A stretch of 51,901 nucleotides of DNA, taken from positions 1 through 51,901 of the forward strand of contig QZJF01000012.1 of NCBI GenBank assembly GCA_003599255.1, given 5' to 3'. The DNA is from a candidate division WWE3 bacterium (GTDB lineage: Bacteria > Patescibacteriota > WWE3 > UBA101185 > UBA10185). A program made the translations under genes and the position numbers. The notes beneath the pieces are model-generated. The model saw only the letters and a program-made list of their open reading frames with translations. It was not told the origin of the DNA and made no database searches. Below, piece after piece: positions 17,767-27,430 of the stretch. Numbering within the stretch: the stretch's first letter is position 1; each line of letters begins with the position of its first letter.

Positions 17767-19077
17767 GTGAAAAGATTTCTGCCTTTAATTATCTTAACCC
17801 TTCTTTTGGGGGGTTTTCTTGCAGCATTCTACAAACCTCATACAATATTGGCGGAAAACACCTTTTTTGGAAACATGAATATTGGCAAAATGAACCCGAA
17901 AGAGGCAGTTCTTCAAATCCGTAACATTCTCGAAAACCCAATTTACCTTAATGCGGATTTATCCAGTAGAGCTGTAACACTTGATGAAATAGGAATAGGG
18001 TATGACTTGATGCAACTTAGTGCGGCTGCAAAAACGCAATGCTTACTCGAAATCCGATCTTCAAGCAGACTTTGCATTGGTAATAAAACCGAGGAATTTA
18101 AAAACGATGTGATGACTGTTGATGAGGCTAAGTTAAAGGCATATCTAAAAGACTTAGAAGGAGATTTTGACTTTATTACCGAGAATACACAAATATCATA
18201 TGAAGATTATTCATTTGTCGCACCCGGTAAAAACGCTGAAGTAAAAATAGATTATGACGATTTTTTAAGTTCTTTAAAAACCGCCGTTGCAGATGTATCA
18301 AAAATCAAGATTAGAATATCAATTGAAACCGAAGACAGCGTAAATCAACAAAAAACTGAGAGTGCCGCCTTAATAGACAAAATAACCGCCCCCCTTTTAA
18401 TTAAATACGGAAGAAATCCTATATATATACAAAAAGCCGATTTGCTGAATTTTATTGACTCGTATGAAACCGCAGGAACATACAAAAACTATATTCTAGA
18501 AGAAAAAATCGAAGAATACCTTGAAAGTCTTGGAGAAAAGTATGGGTCAGATGATGTAAAAGTAATAATGCCTGATGCTGTAAAAGCCATACAAAATGCC
18601 CTGATACTAAAAGCGGCTAATTATGAGGTTAACAATGCCGTAATATTGCCATTAGAAGGTAAACCAAGAACTAACGGAGAGAAACATGATATCTATCTTG
18701 AAGTCATAAAATCCCAACAAAGGCTTTACAGATTTGAAAACGGTGAATTGGTTAAAACATATATTATATCTACTGGTTTAACCTGGGAAACACCATCAGG
18801 GGAATTTAGTGTCCTAGGGAAACAAAAAATGACAATTTCATATTTCGGGAACTGGTATATGCCTGATTATTTACCTATAGGAGTAATTAATGGACAATAT
18901 AGATTCGGATTTCACTCAATCCCTTATCACATGGATGGATACGGAAACATCTACTCTCGCGACCCAAACACCATGGGAAGTCCAGCAACAGGGGGTTGCA
19001 TACAGCTTAAACCCGAAGAAGCAACGGAACTGTTTGAATGGGCTGAGATCGGAACACCTGTATATATTTACGAATAA
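17767..19077 (+). CDS. L,D-transpeptidase (YkuD) with N-terminal extracellular domains
   Basis: GTG start; TM anchor; IISTGLTWETPSGEFSV...FGFHSIPYH...SPATGGCIQL YkuD catalytic motif. Confidence 0.88.
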   Translation: MKRFLPLIILTLLLGGFLAAFYKPHTILAENTFFGNMNIGKMNPKEAVLQIRNILENPIYLNADLSSRAVTLDEIGIGYDLMQLSAAAKTQCLLEIRSSSRLCIGNKTEEFKNDVMTVDEAKLKAYLKDLEGDFDFITENTQISYEDYSFVAPGKNAEVKIDYDDFLSSLKTAVADVSKIKIRISIETEDSVNQQKTESAALIDKITAPLLIKYGRNPIYIQKADLLNFIDSYETAGTYKNYILEEKIEEYLESLGEKYGSDDVKVIMPDAVKAIQNALILKAANYEVNNAVILPLEGKPRTNGEKHDIYLEVIKSQQRLYRFENGELVKTYIISTGLTWETPSGEFSVLGKQKMTISYFGNWYMPDYLPIGVINGQYRFGFHSIPYHMDGYGNIYSRDPNTMGSPATGGCIQLKPEEATELFEWAEIGTPVYIYE

Positions 19078-19083
19078 GAAATC

Positions 19084-19551
19084 TCACGGACACAAGTTAT
19101 CTGAGGGCACGGCAGAAGAATCGCATTCACGTATCTGACCCCATGCCGTTCTATATTTATAGTCTCTGTTATCACTGGCGTTAACCGTAATACCAATGGT
19201 CCTTCGAGCCGCATCAACCCAATAGGTATAAATTGCGCCCGCTGGCTCGTTGTTTGGCCAAACATCTACAAGATATGTGTTTATTACTGGATCGTCCTCG
19301 GGATTACCGTCACTATTTGGATCCAATGGGTACAAATTCTCGGTAGTCCTGTATGTCTCTACCACGTCTACCAGTTTTTGAAGGGTAGCACGTCTTACAG
19401 AGTCATCTGTACGAAGCCGGTGTCTTTGATAGTTGATGATAGAAGCGGTAGCCCCACTTAGTATGGCAATGACCATAGCCGTTATAAGTAGCTCAATCAT
19501 TGTGAAGCCGGAATTATACTTTTTTGATGTATGAAGGAATCTTTGATACAT
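19084..19551 (-). CDS. Type IV prepilin-like protein (orphan)
   Basis: Class III signal NSGFTMIELLITAMVIAILSG with Glu at +5. Confidence 0.85.
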   Translation of the reverse strand: MYQRFLHTSKKYNSGFTMIELLITAMVIAILSGATASIINYQRHRLRTDDSVRRATLQKLVDVVETYRTTENLYPLDPNSDGNPEDDPVINTYLVDVWPNNEPAGAIYTYWVDAARRTIGITVNASDNRDYKYRTAWGQIRECDSSAVPSDNLCP

Positions 19552-19626
19552 AAGGCAGTAACGCCATTATAGCACTTTAACTAATAGTATGATAATATTT
19601 GTCCGTCAAATTAACTAAAAATAATT

Positions 19627-20529
19627 ATGAAAGTAAATGTAGAAAAAAAGCCTAAGGCTACTATAGAACTAGCTATCACAATAGAAAATTCAAAGGTAAA
19701 GGAAGCATACGAAAAAGCGCTGGACAAAGCCGTGGAAAACACAGAAATTGAGGGCTTTCGCAAGGGTAAAGCTCCCCGCGATATGGTCAAAGAAAAAGTG
19801 GGCGAAAGAAACCTCTACGGAGATGTCATCAATGACCTCCTTCAAATATATTATCCGCAAGCACTTAAAGAAAATATGATAGTTCCCATAGCCAATCCCA
19901 AAGTGGAAATTAAGGAATTTGACATAGATAAAGATTTGGAATTTACCGCTACAATAGCCACAAAGCCAGAAGTAAAAGTAGGGGAGTACATCAAACCCCT
20001 CAAAGAGTCGTTCGAAGCCCGGCTTAGTGAAAAAAAGAAATCCAACGAGTCAAAAATTAAGAACGGCGAAAAAATTGATGAAGCGCATGTGCATGTCAGC
20101 CCAAACGAAATTATTGATATCCTCACTAAAGTATCCGAGGTAGAAATAGCGGATATTCTTGTTGAAGAGGAAACTGATCGTATGATGTCCCGCCTTCTGG
20201 ATCAAGCTCAGTCTATTGGATTATCTATCGACCAGTATCTTAAAGCGCAAAACAAAACAGCTGATCAACTCAAGAATGATTACAGCGATATAGCTGAGAA
20301 GAATCTCAAAGCTGAATTTATTTTAGGTAAATTGGTGCTGGATAAAAACATTGAAGTTACCGACAAAGAAATAGAGGAGACTATGGCAGCCGCGGGTTAC
20401 GAAAATGTTGAAGAAAGAATGAAAGATAATATTGAAAAATACTATATAAAAAGCATTCTTCAAAAAAATAAATTAATATCAAATTTAATCGAAGAAATTG
20501 AAGGAGAAAATCATCATGAGCATAAATAA
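19627..20529 (+). CDS. tig: Trigger factor, apparently lacking the PPIase domain
   Basis: Ribosome-binding signature EGFRKGKAPRDMVKEKVG; C-terminal helical domain; only ~300 aa. Confidence 0.85.
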   Translation: MKVNVEKKPKATIELAITIENSKVKEAYEKALDKAVENTEIEGFRKGKAPRDMVKEKVGERNLYGDVINDLLQIYYPQALKENMIVPIANPKVEIKEFDIDKDLEFTATIATKPEVKVGEYIKPLKESFEARLSEKKKSNESKIKNGEKIDEAHVHVSPNEIIDILTKVSEVEIADILVEEETDRMMSRLLDQAQSIGLSIDQYLKAQNKTADQLKNDYSDIAEKNLKAEFILGKLVLDKNIEVTDKEIEETMAAAGYENVEERMKDNIEKYYIKSILQKNKLISNLIEEIEGENHHEHK

Positions 20530-21130
20530 TAATACTTTAGTACCAATAGTTGTAGAAAAAGAACCCAACGGCTTTGAAAGATCTTACGACATCTACTCGC
20601 GTCTTTTAAAAGACTTTATAGTCTTTGTCACCGGACCAATTGACATGTCCGTAGCAAATACGTTTATTGCACAAATGCTTTTTCTGGAGAGTGAAAACCC
20701 GGAAAGAGATATCTCTGTTTACATAAATTCACCCGGCGGTGAAGTATATTCAGGTATCGCTATGTACGATACTATCAAACATGTCAAAAATGATGTGAGA
20801 ACAGTAAATGTAGGGTTGGCGGCATCAGCAGCTTCACTACTTCTGGCCAGCGGAACAAAGGGCAAAAGAATTGCACTCCCAAACACATACACTATGATTC
20901 ATCAGCCGCTTATTTCCGGAGGAATAGGTGGGCAAGCCACTGATATTGAGATCGAGGCAAAACATATGATCAAGCTGAAACACCAGTTTGCACAAATAAT
21001 CTCCGAAAATACGAACGCAGATCTGGAGAAAACCCTGAAGGACATGGAACGAGACTATTGGATGACTGCAGGGGAAACAAAAGATTACGGTCTCATAGAC
21101 GAGATAATGGTCACCAAGAAAAAGAAATAA
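20516..21130 (+). CDS. clpP: ATP-dependent Clp protease proteolytic subunit
   Basis: GLAASAASLLLASG (Ser), TMIHQPL (His), ERDYWM; SD aaggagaa upstream of ATG 20516. Confidence 0.95.
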   Translation: MSINNNTLVPIVVEKEPNGFERSYDIYSRLLKDFIVFVTGPIDMSVANTFIAQMLFLESENPERDISVYINSPGGEVYSGIAMYDTIKHVKNDVRTVNVGLAASAASLLLASGTKGKRIALPNTYTMIHQPLISGGIGGQATDIEIEAKHMIKLKHQFAQIISENTNADLEKTLKDMERDYWMTAGETKDYGLIDEIMVTKKKK

Positions 21131-21150
21131 CTAAAACTTTATAAAAAAAT

Positions 21151-21200
21151 ACGGAAAGACAGGTTGCGCGGTTAAGCACATCTTATCTTTCCGTTTTTTG
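21151..21200. terminator. Bidirectional rho-independent terminator between convergent genes
   Basis: ACGGAAAGA...TCTTTCCGT stem with T-run on the plus side and A-run (minus T-run) upstream. Confidence 0.75.
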
Positions 21201-21202
21201 TC

Positions 21203-21436
21203 TCAGACCTCTGTTTTCTCCTTCCGGCGTTTGGGCTTATATACACGAATTTCCGCAGAAGGCGTGTAATCCCCATGGCAGGAGATCATATGATTCTGAA
21301 CGTCTTCGAGCGCGAAAAGGTCGGCTTCCAATTCTGACCGGGTGCTCGATCGCTCAAGAGTGCATCCGCAATCTTTCTTTGGACACCTAACCTTAACGAA
21401 ATATGTTACGGTGCCGTCATTAGAATTGCCTGACAT
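21203..21436 (-). CDS. Small putative zinc-binding protein (77 aa)
   Basis: Cys/His pattern CPKKDCGC...HMISCHG; strong SD gaaggaggatgtATG on minus strand. Confidence 0.6.
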   Translation of the reverse strand: MSGNSNDGTVTYFVKVRCPKKDCGCTLERSSTRSELEADLFALEDVQNHMISCHGDYTPSAEIRVYKPKRRKEKTEV

Positions 21437-21527
21437 ACATCCTCCTTCTTCTTATAGGGTATTTGGATATTACTTTTTTATCATTGGTATGGAAAAAAAG
21501 CAAATAAGAATGTAGAATAGCGAGTAC

Positions 21528-21604
21528 GGGCTCCTAGCTCAGCCGGTTAGAGCGCTTCAGTGACATTGAAGAGGTCACAGGTTCGAGTCCTGTGGAGCCC
21601 ACCA
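21528..21604 (+). tRNA. tRNA-Val(GAC)
   Basis: Acceptor GGGCTCC/GGAGCCC, anticodon loop GTGACAT, T-loop GGTTCGAGTCC, encoded CCA. Confidence 0.93.
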
Positions 21605-21641
21605 TTGAACCTATCATCCATTTGTATGTATCATTAATACA

Positions 21642-22577
21642 ATGAAAAATTCCGGGTATTACATTAAAACGCTTTTTCTGGCTCTCATAATCTTTTTTGT
21701 ATCTTACTTCCTGACAAAAACAATTTCCGAACCTATAAAAAATCAGAATTATTTTTCTTTCTCCGCAGAATACGCTGCAAAGATTATTTTATTGATGCTT
21801 GTTAACCTCTACGTATTCTCGCTTACAGTAGGCGCATGGAATAAGTGGGAACAATATATAATTGTTTCAATCCCGGTCTCACTGGCAATTTTCTTTGCAA
21901 TATTTCCGATAAGCCCCGCTTATGCCTTTATTTTAGCCTTCTTATCAGGAACACTTATATCCTTTGATGTATACAAATCAACAAGAATCAGTCAGCTTAT
22001 GATCAGATTTGATCCGAAAATCATTTTAAGATTGTCGACAAGCGGTTTATTGTTTGTTTTCAGTATCGTGGGTGGGGTGCTCGTGATACTTTACTCGTAT
22101 GTGTCTCCTGAATTTAACATTGGAAAAGAGATATCAAGTATTGTTGAGAAGCCTCTAAAATCAATCGTAGAAACACAGTTAAAAAACAATTTAGAGCAGC
22201 AACTTATACCGCTTAATTTAACAGGTAAAGAGGAAGTAAATTCAAGTGTAGAGGACTTGCTAAAACAATTCGGACTGGAACTCGAAGCGGAAGAAATCAA
22301 AAGCAACGTAAGCGAAACGGAGATTACTGAACAGATAATACAAAACCTGGATATTAAAAGTATAGTAGAAAAGGAAATAAACGGTTTCGTTGGGCCGTAC
22401 AAAAACCTGGTGCATCCCTTACTTGCAGTTCTTATGTTCGCACTGTTCCAATTTTATGCCGCAATAGCCCTGTTTCTTTATATTATTACAGTAGATGGAA
22501 TATTTTGGCTTGCACGTAAAACAGGGTTTTTTAAATCCACTCAAATTGATGTAAAAAAAGAGATACTAAAATTCTAG
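21642..22577 (+). CDS. Multi-TM hypothetical membrane protein
   Basis: Several hydrophobic helices; TTGAAC-N18-TATCAT promoter places +1 at 21641. Confidence 0.65.
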   Translation: MKNSGYYIKTLFLALIIFFVSYFLTKTISEPIKNQNYFSFSAEYAAKIILLMLVNLYVFSLTVGAWNKWEQYIIVSIPVSLAIFFAIFPISPAYAFILAFLSGTLISFDVYKSTRISQLMIRFDPKIILRLSTSGLLFVFSIVGGVLVILYSYVSPEFNIGKEISSIVEKPLKSIVETQLKNNLEQQLIPLNLTGKEEVNSSVEDLLKQFGLELEAEEIKSNVSETEITEQIIQNLDIKSIVEKEINGFVGPYKNLVHPLLAVLMFALFQFYAAIALFLYIITVDGIFWLARKTGFFKSTQIDVKKEILKF

Positions 22578-23246
22578 TTCTTCTATTCTTTTTGCGGTGT
22601 CTATCATGTAAATACCTACTTTTGTTCTGACCAGTGACACTAAAGTTCCCCTAGATCCTATCTTCTCTCCAATATCCCGTGCTAAGGATCTTATATAAGT
22701 ACCGTGGGAACACCTGACATTTAGTTTAACAGTTGGTATTTGTTTTACGCCTTCGACGGTAGTTATTTCTTTATTTTCAAACCTCAGTATCTCAATGGTA
22801 TAAATACTTACAGTTTTTATCGGAAGTTGCTCTGTATCAACCGGTTTCCCGGATCTGGCCCGTCTGTATAGGGGTTTTCCTGAGACTTTGACTGCAGAAT
22901 ATAGTGGAACTCTCTGCTCAATTTGTCCTGTAAAACTGTTTAAAACGGGAGGTAATACCTTTTTAACATAATCCAACGAGGGTATATTAGCGATTTCAGG
23001 AATCACCTCCAAATCGTTAGTCTCAGAACATATTCCAAATCCAATTTCAGCAACATATTCCTTTTCCGTTTTCAGAACTTCGTCCTGTTTCTTTGTATCC
23101 GATCCTGTCAGAACAACTAAAACACCCTCAGCCAAAGGATCGAGCGTTCCCGCGTGTCCTACCTTCTTAATCCCGGATTTTTTTCTAAGCTGATACACAA
23201 TGTCGAAACTCGTAATTCCTTTCGGTTTGTAAATGTTTAAAATCAC
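22566..23246 (-). CDS. truB: tRNA pseudouridine(55) synthase
   Basis: ILNIYKPKGITSFD, VGHAGTLDPLAEGVL, RCSHGTYIRSLARDIG; GTG 23246 matches the expected N-terminus and a leaderless promoter. Confidence 0.93.
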   Translation of the reverse strand: MILNIYKPKGITSFDIVYQLRKKSGIKKVGHAGTLDPLAEGVLVVLTGSDTKKQDEVLKTEKEYVAEIGFGICSETNDLEVIPEIANIPSLDYVKKVLPPVLNSFTGQIEQRVPLYSAVKVSGKPLYRRARSGKPVDTEQLPIKTVSIYTIEILRFENKEITTVEGVKQIPTVKLNVRCSHGTYIRSLARDIGEKIGSRGTLVSLVRTKVGIYMIDTAKRIEELEF

Positions 23247-23427
23247 CTTCACATTATGCCAAGTTCTTGACACCACTACAATCAATACGTATAACTAAAA
23301 CAATGGATTATTCCAAGTCTATACAATACACACTCACTACTACAACCCCTATAATGGGAAAATAACTGTATCAAACATTTATATGTCTTTCAGACAAACA
23401 AAGTATAATAATTAGGAGAAGAATAAA

Positions 23428-25221
23428 ATGAGCAACATTAAAGTAATTGAAAAACTAAAAGACGATCCGCTAATGCCGCTAAGACACACTGCAGAACATA
23501 TCCTGCACATGTCTATGCAGGAGTTGTATCCGCAACTCAAAAAGGTTATGGGGCCACCAATAGAAGACGGTTTTTATTTTGATTTTGATCTGGAAGAAAA
23601 AATTACACCTGAGGATTTCGAAAAAATTGAAAAATTAATGCAGGAAATTGTTAATTTAGACCTACCGGTAACCCGCCTTGAGGTAACACTGGAAGAGGCT
23701 ATGGATATATTTAAGGATAATGAATATAAACTCCAATGGCTTGATGAAATAACCGACAGAAGCGAAAAGATCTCAATATATGAGATTGGGAGCCCCTCAG
23801 GAGAACATTATGACCGCGATCTCTGTGCAGGACCTCATGTAAATAGCACAGGGGCTGTTAAATCTTTTAAGCTGTTAAGTATAGCAGGAGCATATTGGAA
23901 AGGTGACGAGAAAAACAAAATGCTTCAGAGAATCTACGCTACCGCGTTTGATAGTGATGAGAAATTGGAAAAGTATCTCCAGAATCTCGAAGAAGCCAAA
24001 AGAAGAGATCACAGAAAATTAGGTAAAGAACTGGATCTGTTTACATTTTCAGAATTGATAGGCAGTGGATTTCCGCTTTATACTCCAAAAGGAGCCTTGA
24101 TAAGAAGGCTTGTAAATGAATATGTTGAAGAAATCCAAAGCGCACACGGATATCAGCAAGTCTGGACACCGCAAGTAGCAAAAGCTGATTTGTTCAAGAT
24201 TTCCGGGCACTACGATAAATACAAAGATGATATGTTTGAGGTTCGTTCTCACTACAGTAAAGAAGAATTCTACTTAAAACCCATGAATTGTCCACAGCAC
24301 ACACAGATATATGCTAGTAAACAGAGAAGTTACCGTGACCTCCCTTTAAGAATGACGGATTTTGCAATGCTCTATCGGGACGAGAAACCGGGTGAATTGA
24401 ATGGTTTAGCCAGGGTAAGAGCATTTTCACAGGATGATTGCCACGTTTTCTGTACAGAAGATCAGGTTGATGCAGAAATTGATATGGCTTTAAACATGAT
24501 AAAAGACATCATGAACACATTCGGCTTCAAATACAGATACAGATTATCAACCAGAGATCCTGAACATCCGGAAAAATTCCTCGGGGATCCTAAGATGTGG
24601 GATAAGGTTGAAAAGTGGGCTGAGGTTATCATGGAAAGAAATAACATTGAGTATTTCCCCGGTGTCGGCGAGGCTGCCTTTTATGCCCCGAAAATGGATT
24701 TAATGGCAACCGATGCTCTGGGACGGGAATGGCAGCTGTCCACCATACAGATTGATTACGTCATGCCGGAAAGATTCGGGCTGGAATACATAGATAAAGA
24801 CGGGGAAATAAAAAGACCTGTAATGCTACATAGGGCAATTATCGGCTCTCCTGAAAGGTTTATGATGATTCTGATTGAGCATTTTGCAGGAGCTTTTCCC
24901 GTATGGCTTTCTCCTGTACAAGCCCAGCTGATACCGATATCAGACAAACACGTTCCATATGCAGAGTCAGTGCTAGAAAATCTCAAAGAAGTAGGTATAC
25001 GCGCCGAATTAAACAGTAAAACTGACACAATGCAGGCAAAAATCAGAGATGCACAGCTGGAAAAGATACCTTATATGTTAATAGTAGGGGACAGGGAAGC
25101 CGAAAAAGGGGAAGTCAGCTTAAGATTAAGGACCGGGGAAGATTTGAAGTCAAAACCGCTTCCTGAGGTTATTGAAGGAATTAACAAAATCAGATTGACC
25201 AAAAGCCTGGATTTATGGTAA
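23428..25221 (+). CDS. thrS: Threonyl-tRNA synthetase lacking the TGS domain
   Basis: Starts at editing domain RHTAEHILHMSMQELYP; class II motifs; C-terminal anticodon-binding domain; SD ggagaag. Confidence 0.96.
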   Translation: MSNIKVIEKLKDDPLMPLRHTAEHILHMSMQELYPQLKKVMGPPIEDGFYFDFDLEEKITPEDFEKIEKLMQEIVNLDLPVTRLEVTLEEAMDIFKDNEYKLQWLDEITDRSEKISIYEIGSPSGEHYDRDLCAGPHVNSTGAVKSFKLLSIAGAYWKGDEKNKMLQRIYATAFDSDEKLEKYLQNLEEAKRRDHRKLGKELDLFTFSELIGSGFPLYTPKGALIRRLVNEYVEEIQSAHGYQQVWTPQVAKADLFKISGHYDKYKDDMFEVRSHYSKEEFYLKPMNCPQHTQIYASKQRSYRDLPLRMTDFAMLYRDEKPGELNGLARVRAFSQDDCHVFCTEDQVDAEIDMALNMIKDIMNTFGFKYRYRLSTRDPEHPEKFLGDPKMWDKVEKWAEVIMERNNIEYFPGVGEAAFYAPKMDLMATDALGREWQLSTIQIDYVMPERFGLEYIDKDGEIKRPVMLHRAIIGSPERFMMILIEHFAGAFPVWLSPVQAQLIPISDKHVPYAESVLENLKEVGIRAELNSKTDTMQAKIRDAQLEKIPYMLIVGDREAEKGEVSLRLRTGEDLKSKPLPEVIEGINKIRLTKSLDLW

Positions 25222-25229
25222 TTTACACT

Positions 25230-25261
25230 GCAAAGAATCTCACAGAGATTCCTTTGCTTTT
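25230..25261 (+). promoter_or_regulatory. Hairpin plus T4 directly upstream of infC SD (terminator or attenuator)
   Basis: GCAAAGAATCTC-aca-GAGATTCCTTTGC then TTTT, immediately before TGGAGGAA. Confidence 0.65.
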
Positions 25262-25276
25262 CTGGAGGAATCTACA

Positions 25277-25783
25277 ATAGATCGATACTACGAAATAAAT
25301 AATAGAATTAAGGCATTCGAATTAAGAATAATAACAGGGGAAGGCGAGAATCTGGGCGTAATGAAGACACAGGATGCCTTGAATCTGGCAAGAGAAAAAG
25401 GACTTGATCTGATTGTGATTACTCCCAACAGCGTCCCGCCGGTCGCCAAGATGCTTGATTTTAAAAAGTTCCTTTACCAAGAGCGCAAGAAAAAGTCGAC
25501 AGCTAAGGTAAAGTCCAAAAAAAGCGAACTTAAGGAGATTAAGTTGGGTCCTTACACAGGTGAGGGCGATGTTACAAGGTGGGTAGAAAGAGCAAAGGAG
25601 TTTTTGGAAGAAGGAAACAGAGTGAAGGTTACAGTTACTCTTAGAGGACGAGAAAATCTTTATCCTGACCTTGGATTTGCAAAAATTAAGAAGTTTCAAG
25701 AGGCGTTAATTGAAGTAGCCAGACAGGAGTCGGAAACAAAACAGAGCGGAAATATGATAACAACTGTGTTTGTTTCCAAATAA
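25277..25783 (+). CDS. infC: Translation initiation factor IF-3, probable AUA start
   Basis: In-frame N-terminal extension IDRYYEINNRIKAFELRIITGEGENLGV matches IF3-N; SD GGAGG 8 nt upstream of ATA 25277; track start 25361 truncates the domain. Confidence 0.85.
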   Translation: MDRYYEINNRIKAFELRIITGEGENLGVMKTQDALNLAREKGLDLIVITPNSVPPVAKMLDFKKFLYQERKKKSTAKVKSKKSELKEIKLGPYTGEGDVTRWVERAKEFLEEGNRVKVTVTLRGRENLYPDLGFAKIKKFQEALIEVARQESETKQSGNMITTVFVSK

Positions 25784-25786
25784 CAT

Positions 25787-26002
25787 ATGCCAAAGTTAAA
25801 AACAAAAAAGACACTTACAAAAAGAATAAGGGTAAGTAAAAACGGAAAGATAATTAAAAAGCAAACACGTATTGGTCACCTTAAATCAAAGTGGACTGCA
25901 AACAAGAAACATCGAAAAATGAGCAGAGAAACACAAGAAAACAGGGGACACATAACAGTTATCAAAAAGTTGCTTGCTAAGAAGGGAAATAAGGTAAGAT
26001 AA
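25787..26002 (+). CDS. rpmI: Ribosomal protein L35
   Basis: [22 protein letters not shown]; located between infC and rplT. Confidence 0.9.
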   Translation: MPKLKTKKTLTKRIRVSKNGKIIKKQTRIGHLKSKWTANKKHRKMSRETQENRGHITVIKKLLAKKGNKVR

Positions 26003-26003
26003 T

Positions 26004-26357
26004 ATGCCAAGAGTAAAAGGAGGGCCAAGAGCCCACAGAAAACACAGAAAAATAATTAAGCTGGCGAAAGGATATAGAGGTTCCAGAAACAGGCTCTACA
26101 GACGTGCTAGCGAGGCTGTAGAAAGAGCAGTTGAGCACTCTTTCGCAGGAAGAAAGCAAAAACGCAGAGATTTCAGACGTTTATGGATTGCAAGAATAAA
26201 CGCAGCCTTAACCGGAACTGATTTGAATTACAGTAGATTCATTAAAGGCCTTAAGACCGCCAAAATCGACTTAAATAGAAAGACTTTATCGGAAATGGCC
26301 ATTAATAACCCTAAAGCTTTTGAAGAAATAGTGAGCAAAGTCAAATCCTCGTTTTAA
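26004..26357 (+). CDS. rplT: Ribosomal protein L20
   Basis: [54 protein letters not shown]. Confidence 0.97.
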   Translation: MPRVKGGPRAHRKHRKIIKLAKGYRGSRNRLYRRASEAVERAVEHSFAGRKQKRRDFRRLWIARINAALTGTDLNYSRFIKGLKTAKIDLNRKTLSEMAINNPKAFEEIVSKVKSSF

Positions 26358-26413
26358 CCTTTCAACATATTAAGTTCTAGAGTTTTACTCGTTGTTAAGA
26401 TAGAATTTAAAAC

Positions 26414-27418
26414 ATGCAGGGTGAAATTAACGACATAAGAAAAGTTTTCGACTCAGACCTTCGGGCAGCAAAACTTTCAGGAGATTTCGATACACTGTAT
26501 CTCAAATATTTCTCAAAAACACAAGGCATAATTAGCTTATTACTAAAAAAAATACCAGAACTGACTATCGAGGATAGGAAAATTTTTGGACCAGAGATAA
26601 ATGAACTCCAAAACGACCTTAAAAGGGTAATAGAGAGCGCAAGGGCAGAATATGAAGAAACCGTTACTTCCGACCCGTCCATAGATCTGACCGTCATAGA
26701 ACCCCCATATAACACGGGTATGATGCATCCTATTACTCAGACAATATTAGAGATGAACAAGTTCTTCAGGTATTACGGTTTTTCAATTGCTGAAGGCCCG
26801 GAAATAGAATCAGACGAATATAACTTCAGGAAGTTAAATCTTCCTGAGGGCCACCCAGCAACAGACTTGCAGGATACACTTTTTGTCCGCGAGCCGAATA
26901 TTCTGCTCAGAACACATACTTCATCTATTGAGGCTAGAGTACTGACTGAATATGAACCACCTCTAAGAGTCGTGGTTCCGGGAAAAGTGTACCGAAACGA
27001 AACAGCTAACGCCTCCAATTTAGGATTTTTTCATCAATATCAAGGATTTGTTGTAGACAAAAACATAACAATCCAACATTTAAAAGGTACTTTAGAAGCG
27101 TTTCACAAATTTCTATTTGGTGACGATATAGTTTTGCGGTTCAGATATAAGTACTATCCTGAAGTTTCTCCCGGAATGGGTGTGGATATGCAGTGCAGGT
27201 TCTGCGCCGGTATGGGATGCGTTGTGTGCCGTCAGAAGGGATGGATCGAGGTTCTTGGATCGGGGATGATTCATTACAACACATTAAAAATGTGCGGTAT
27301 TGATCCAGAAGAATATACCGGTTTCGCCTTTGGCATGGGCCTTGACAGGCTGGCAATGTCGAAGTTTGAAATAAACGACATCAGAAAATTGTATAGCGGT
27401 GAAATGATATATGTTTAA
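26414..27418 (+). CDS. pheS: Phenylalanyl-tRNA synthetase alpha subunit
   Basis: HPITQTILEMNKFFRYYGF, LLRTHTSSIEAR, GKVYRNE, FAFGMGLDRLAM; CRFCAGMGCVVC cysteine insert. Confidence 0.96.
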   Translation: MQGEINDIRKVFDSDLRAAKLSGDFDTLYLKYFSKTQGIISLLLKKIPELTIEDRKIFGPEINELQNDLKRVIESARAEYEETVTSDPSIDLTVIEPPYNTGMMHPITQTILEMNKFFRYYGFSIAEGPEIESDEYNFRKLNLPEGHPATDLQDTLFVREPNILLRTHTSSIEARVLTEYEPPLRVVVPGKVYRNETANASNLGFFHQYQGFVVDKNITIQHLKGTLEAFHKFLFGDDIVLRFRYKYYPEVSPGMGVDMQCRFCAGMGCVVCRQKGWIEVLGSGMIHYNTLKMCGIDPEEYTGFAFGMGLDRLAMSKFEINDIRKLYSGEMIYV

Positions 27419-27430
27419 AAGTAATTTACT

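Noticed and set aside
23286-23427. T-box leader upstream of thrS
   Set aside because: No T-box sequence (AGGGTGGNACCGCG-like) or terminator/antiterminator visible; only a -10 and short SD leader
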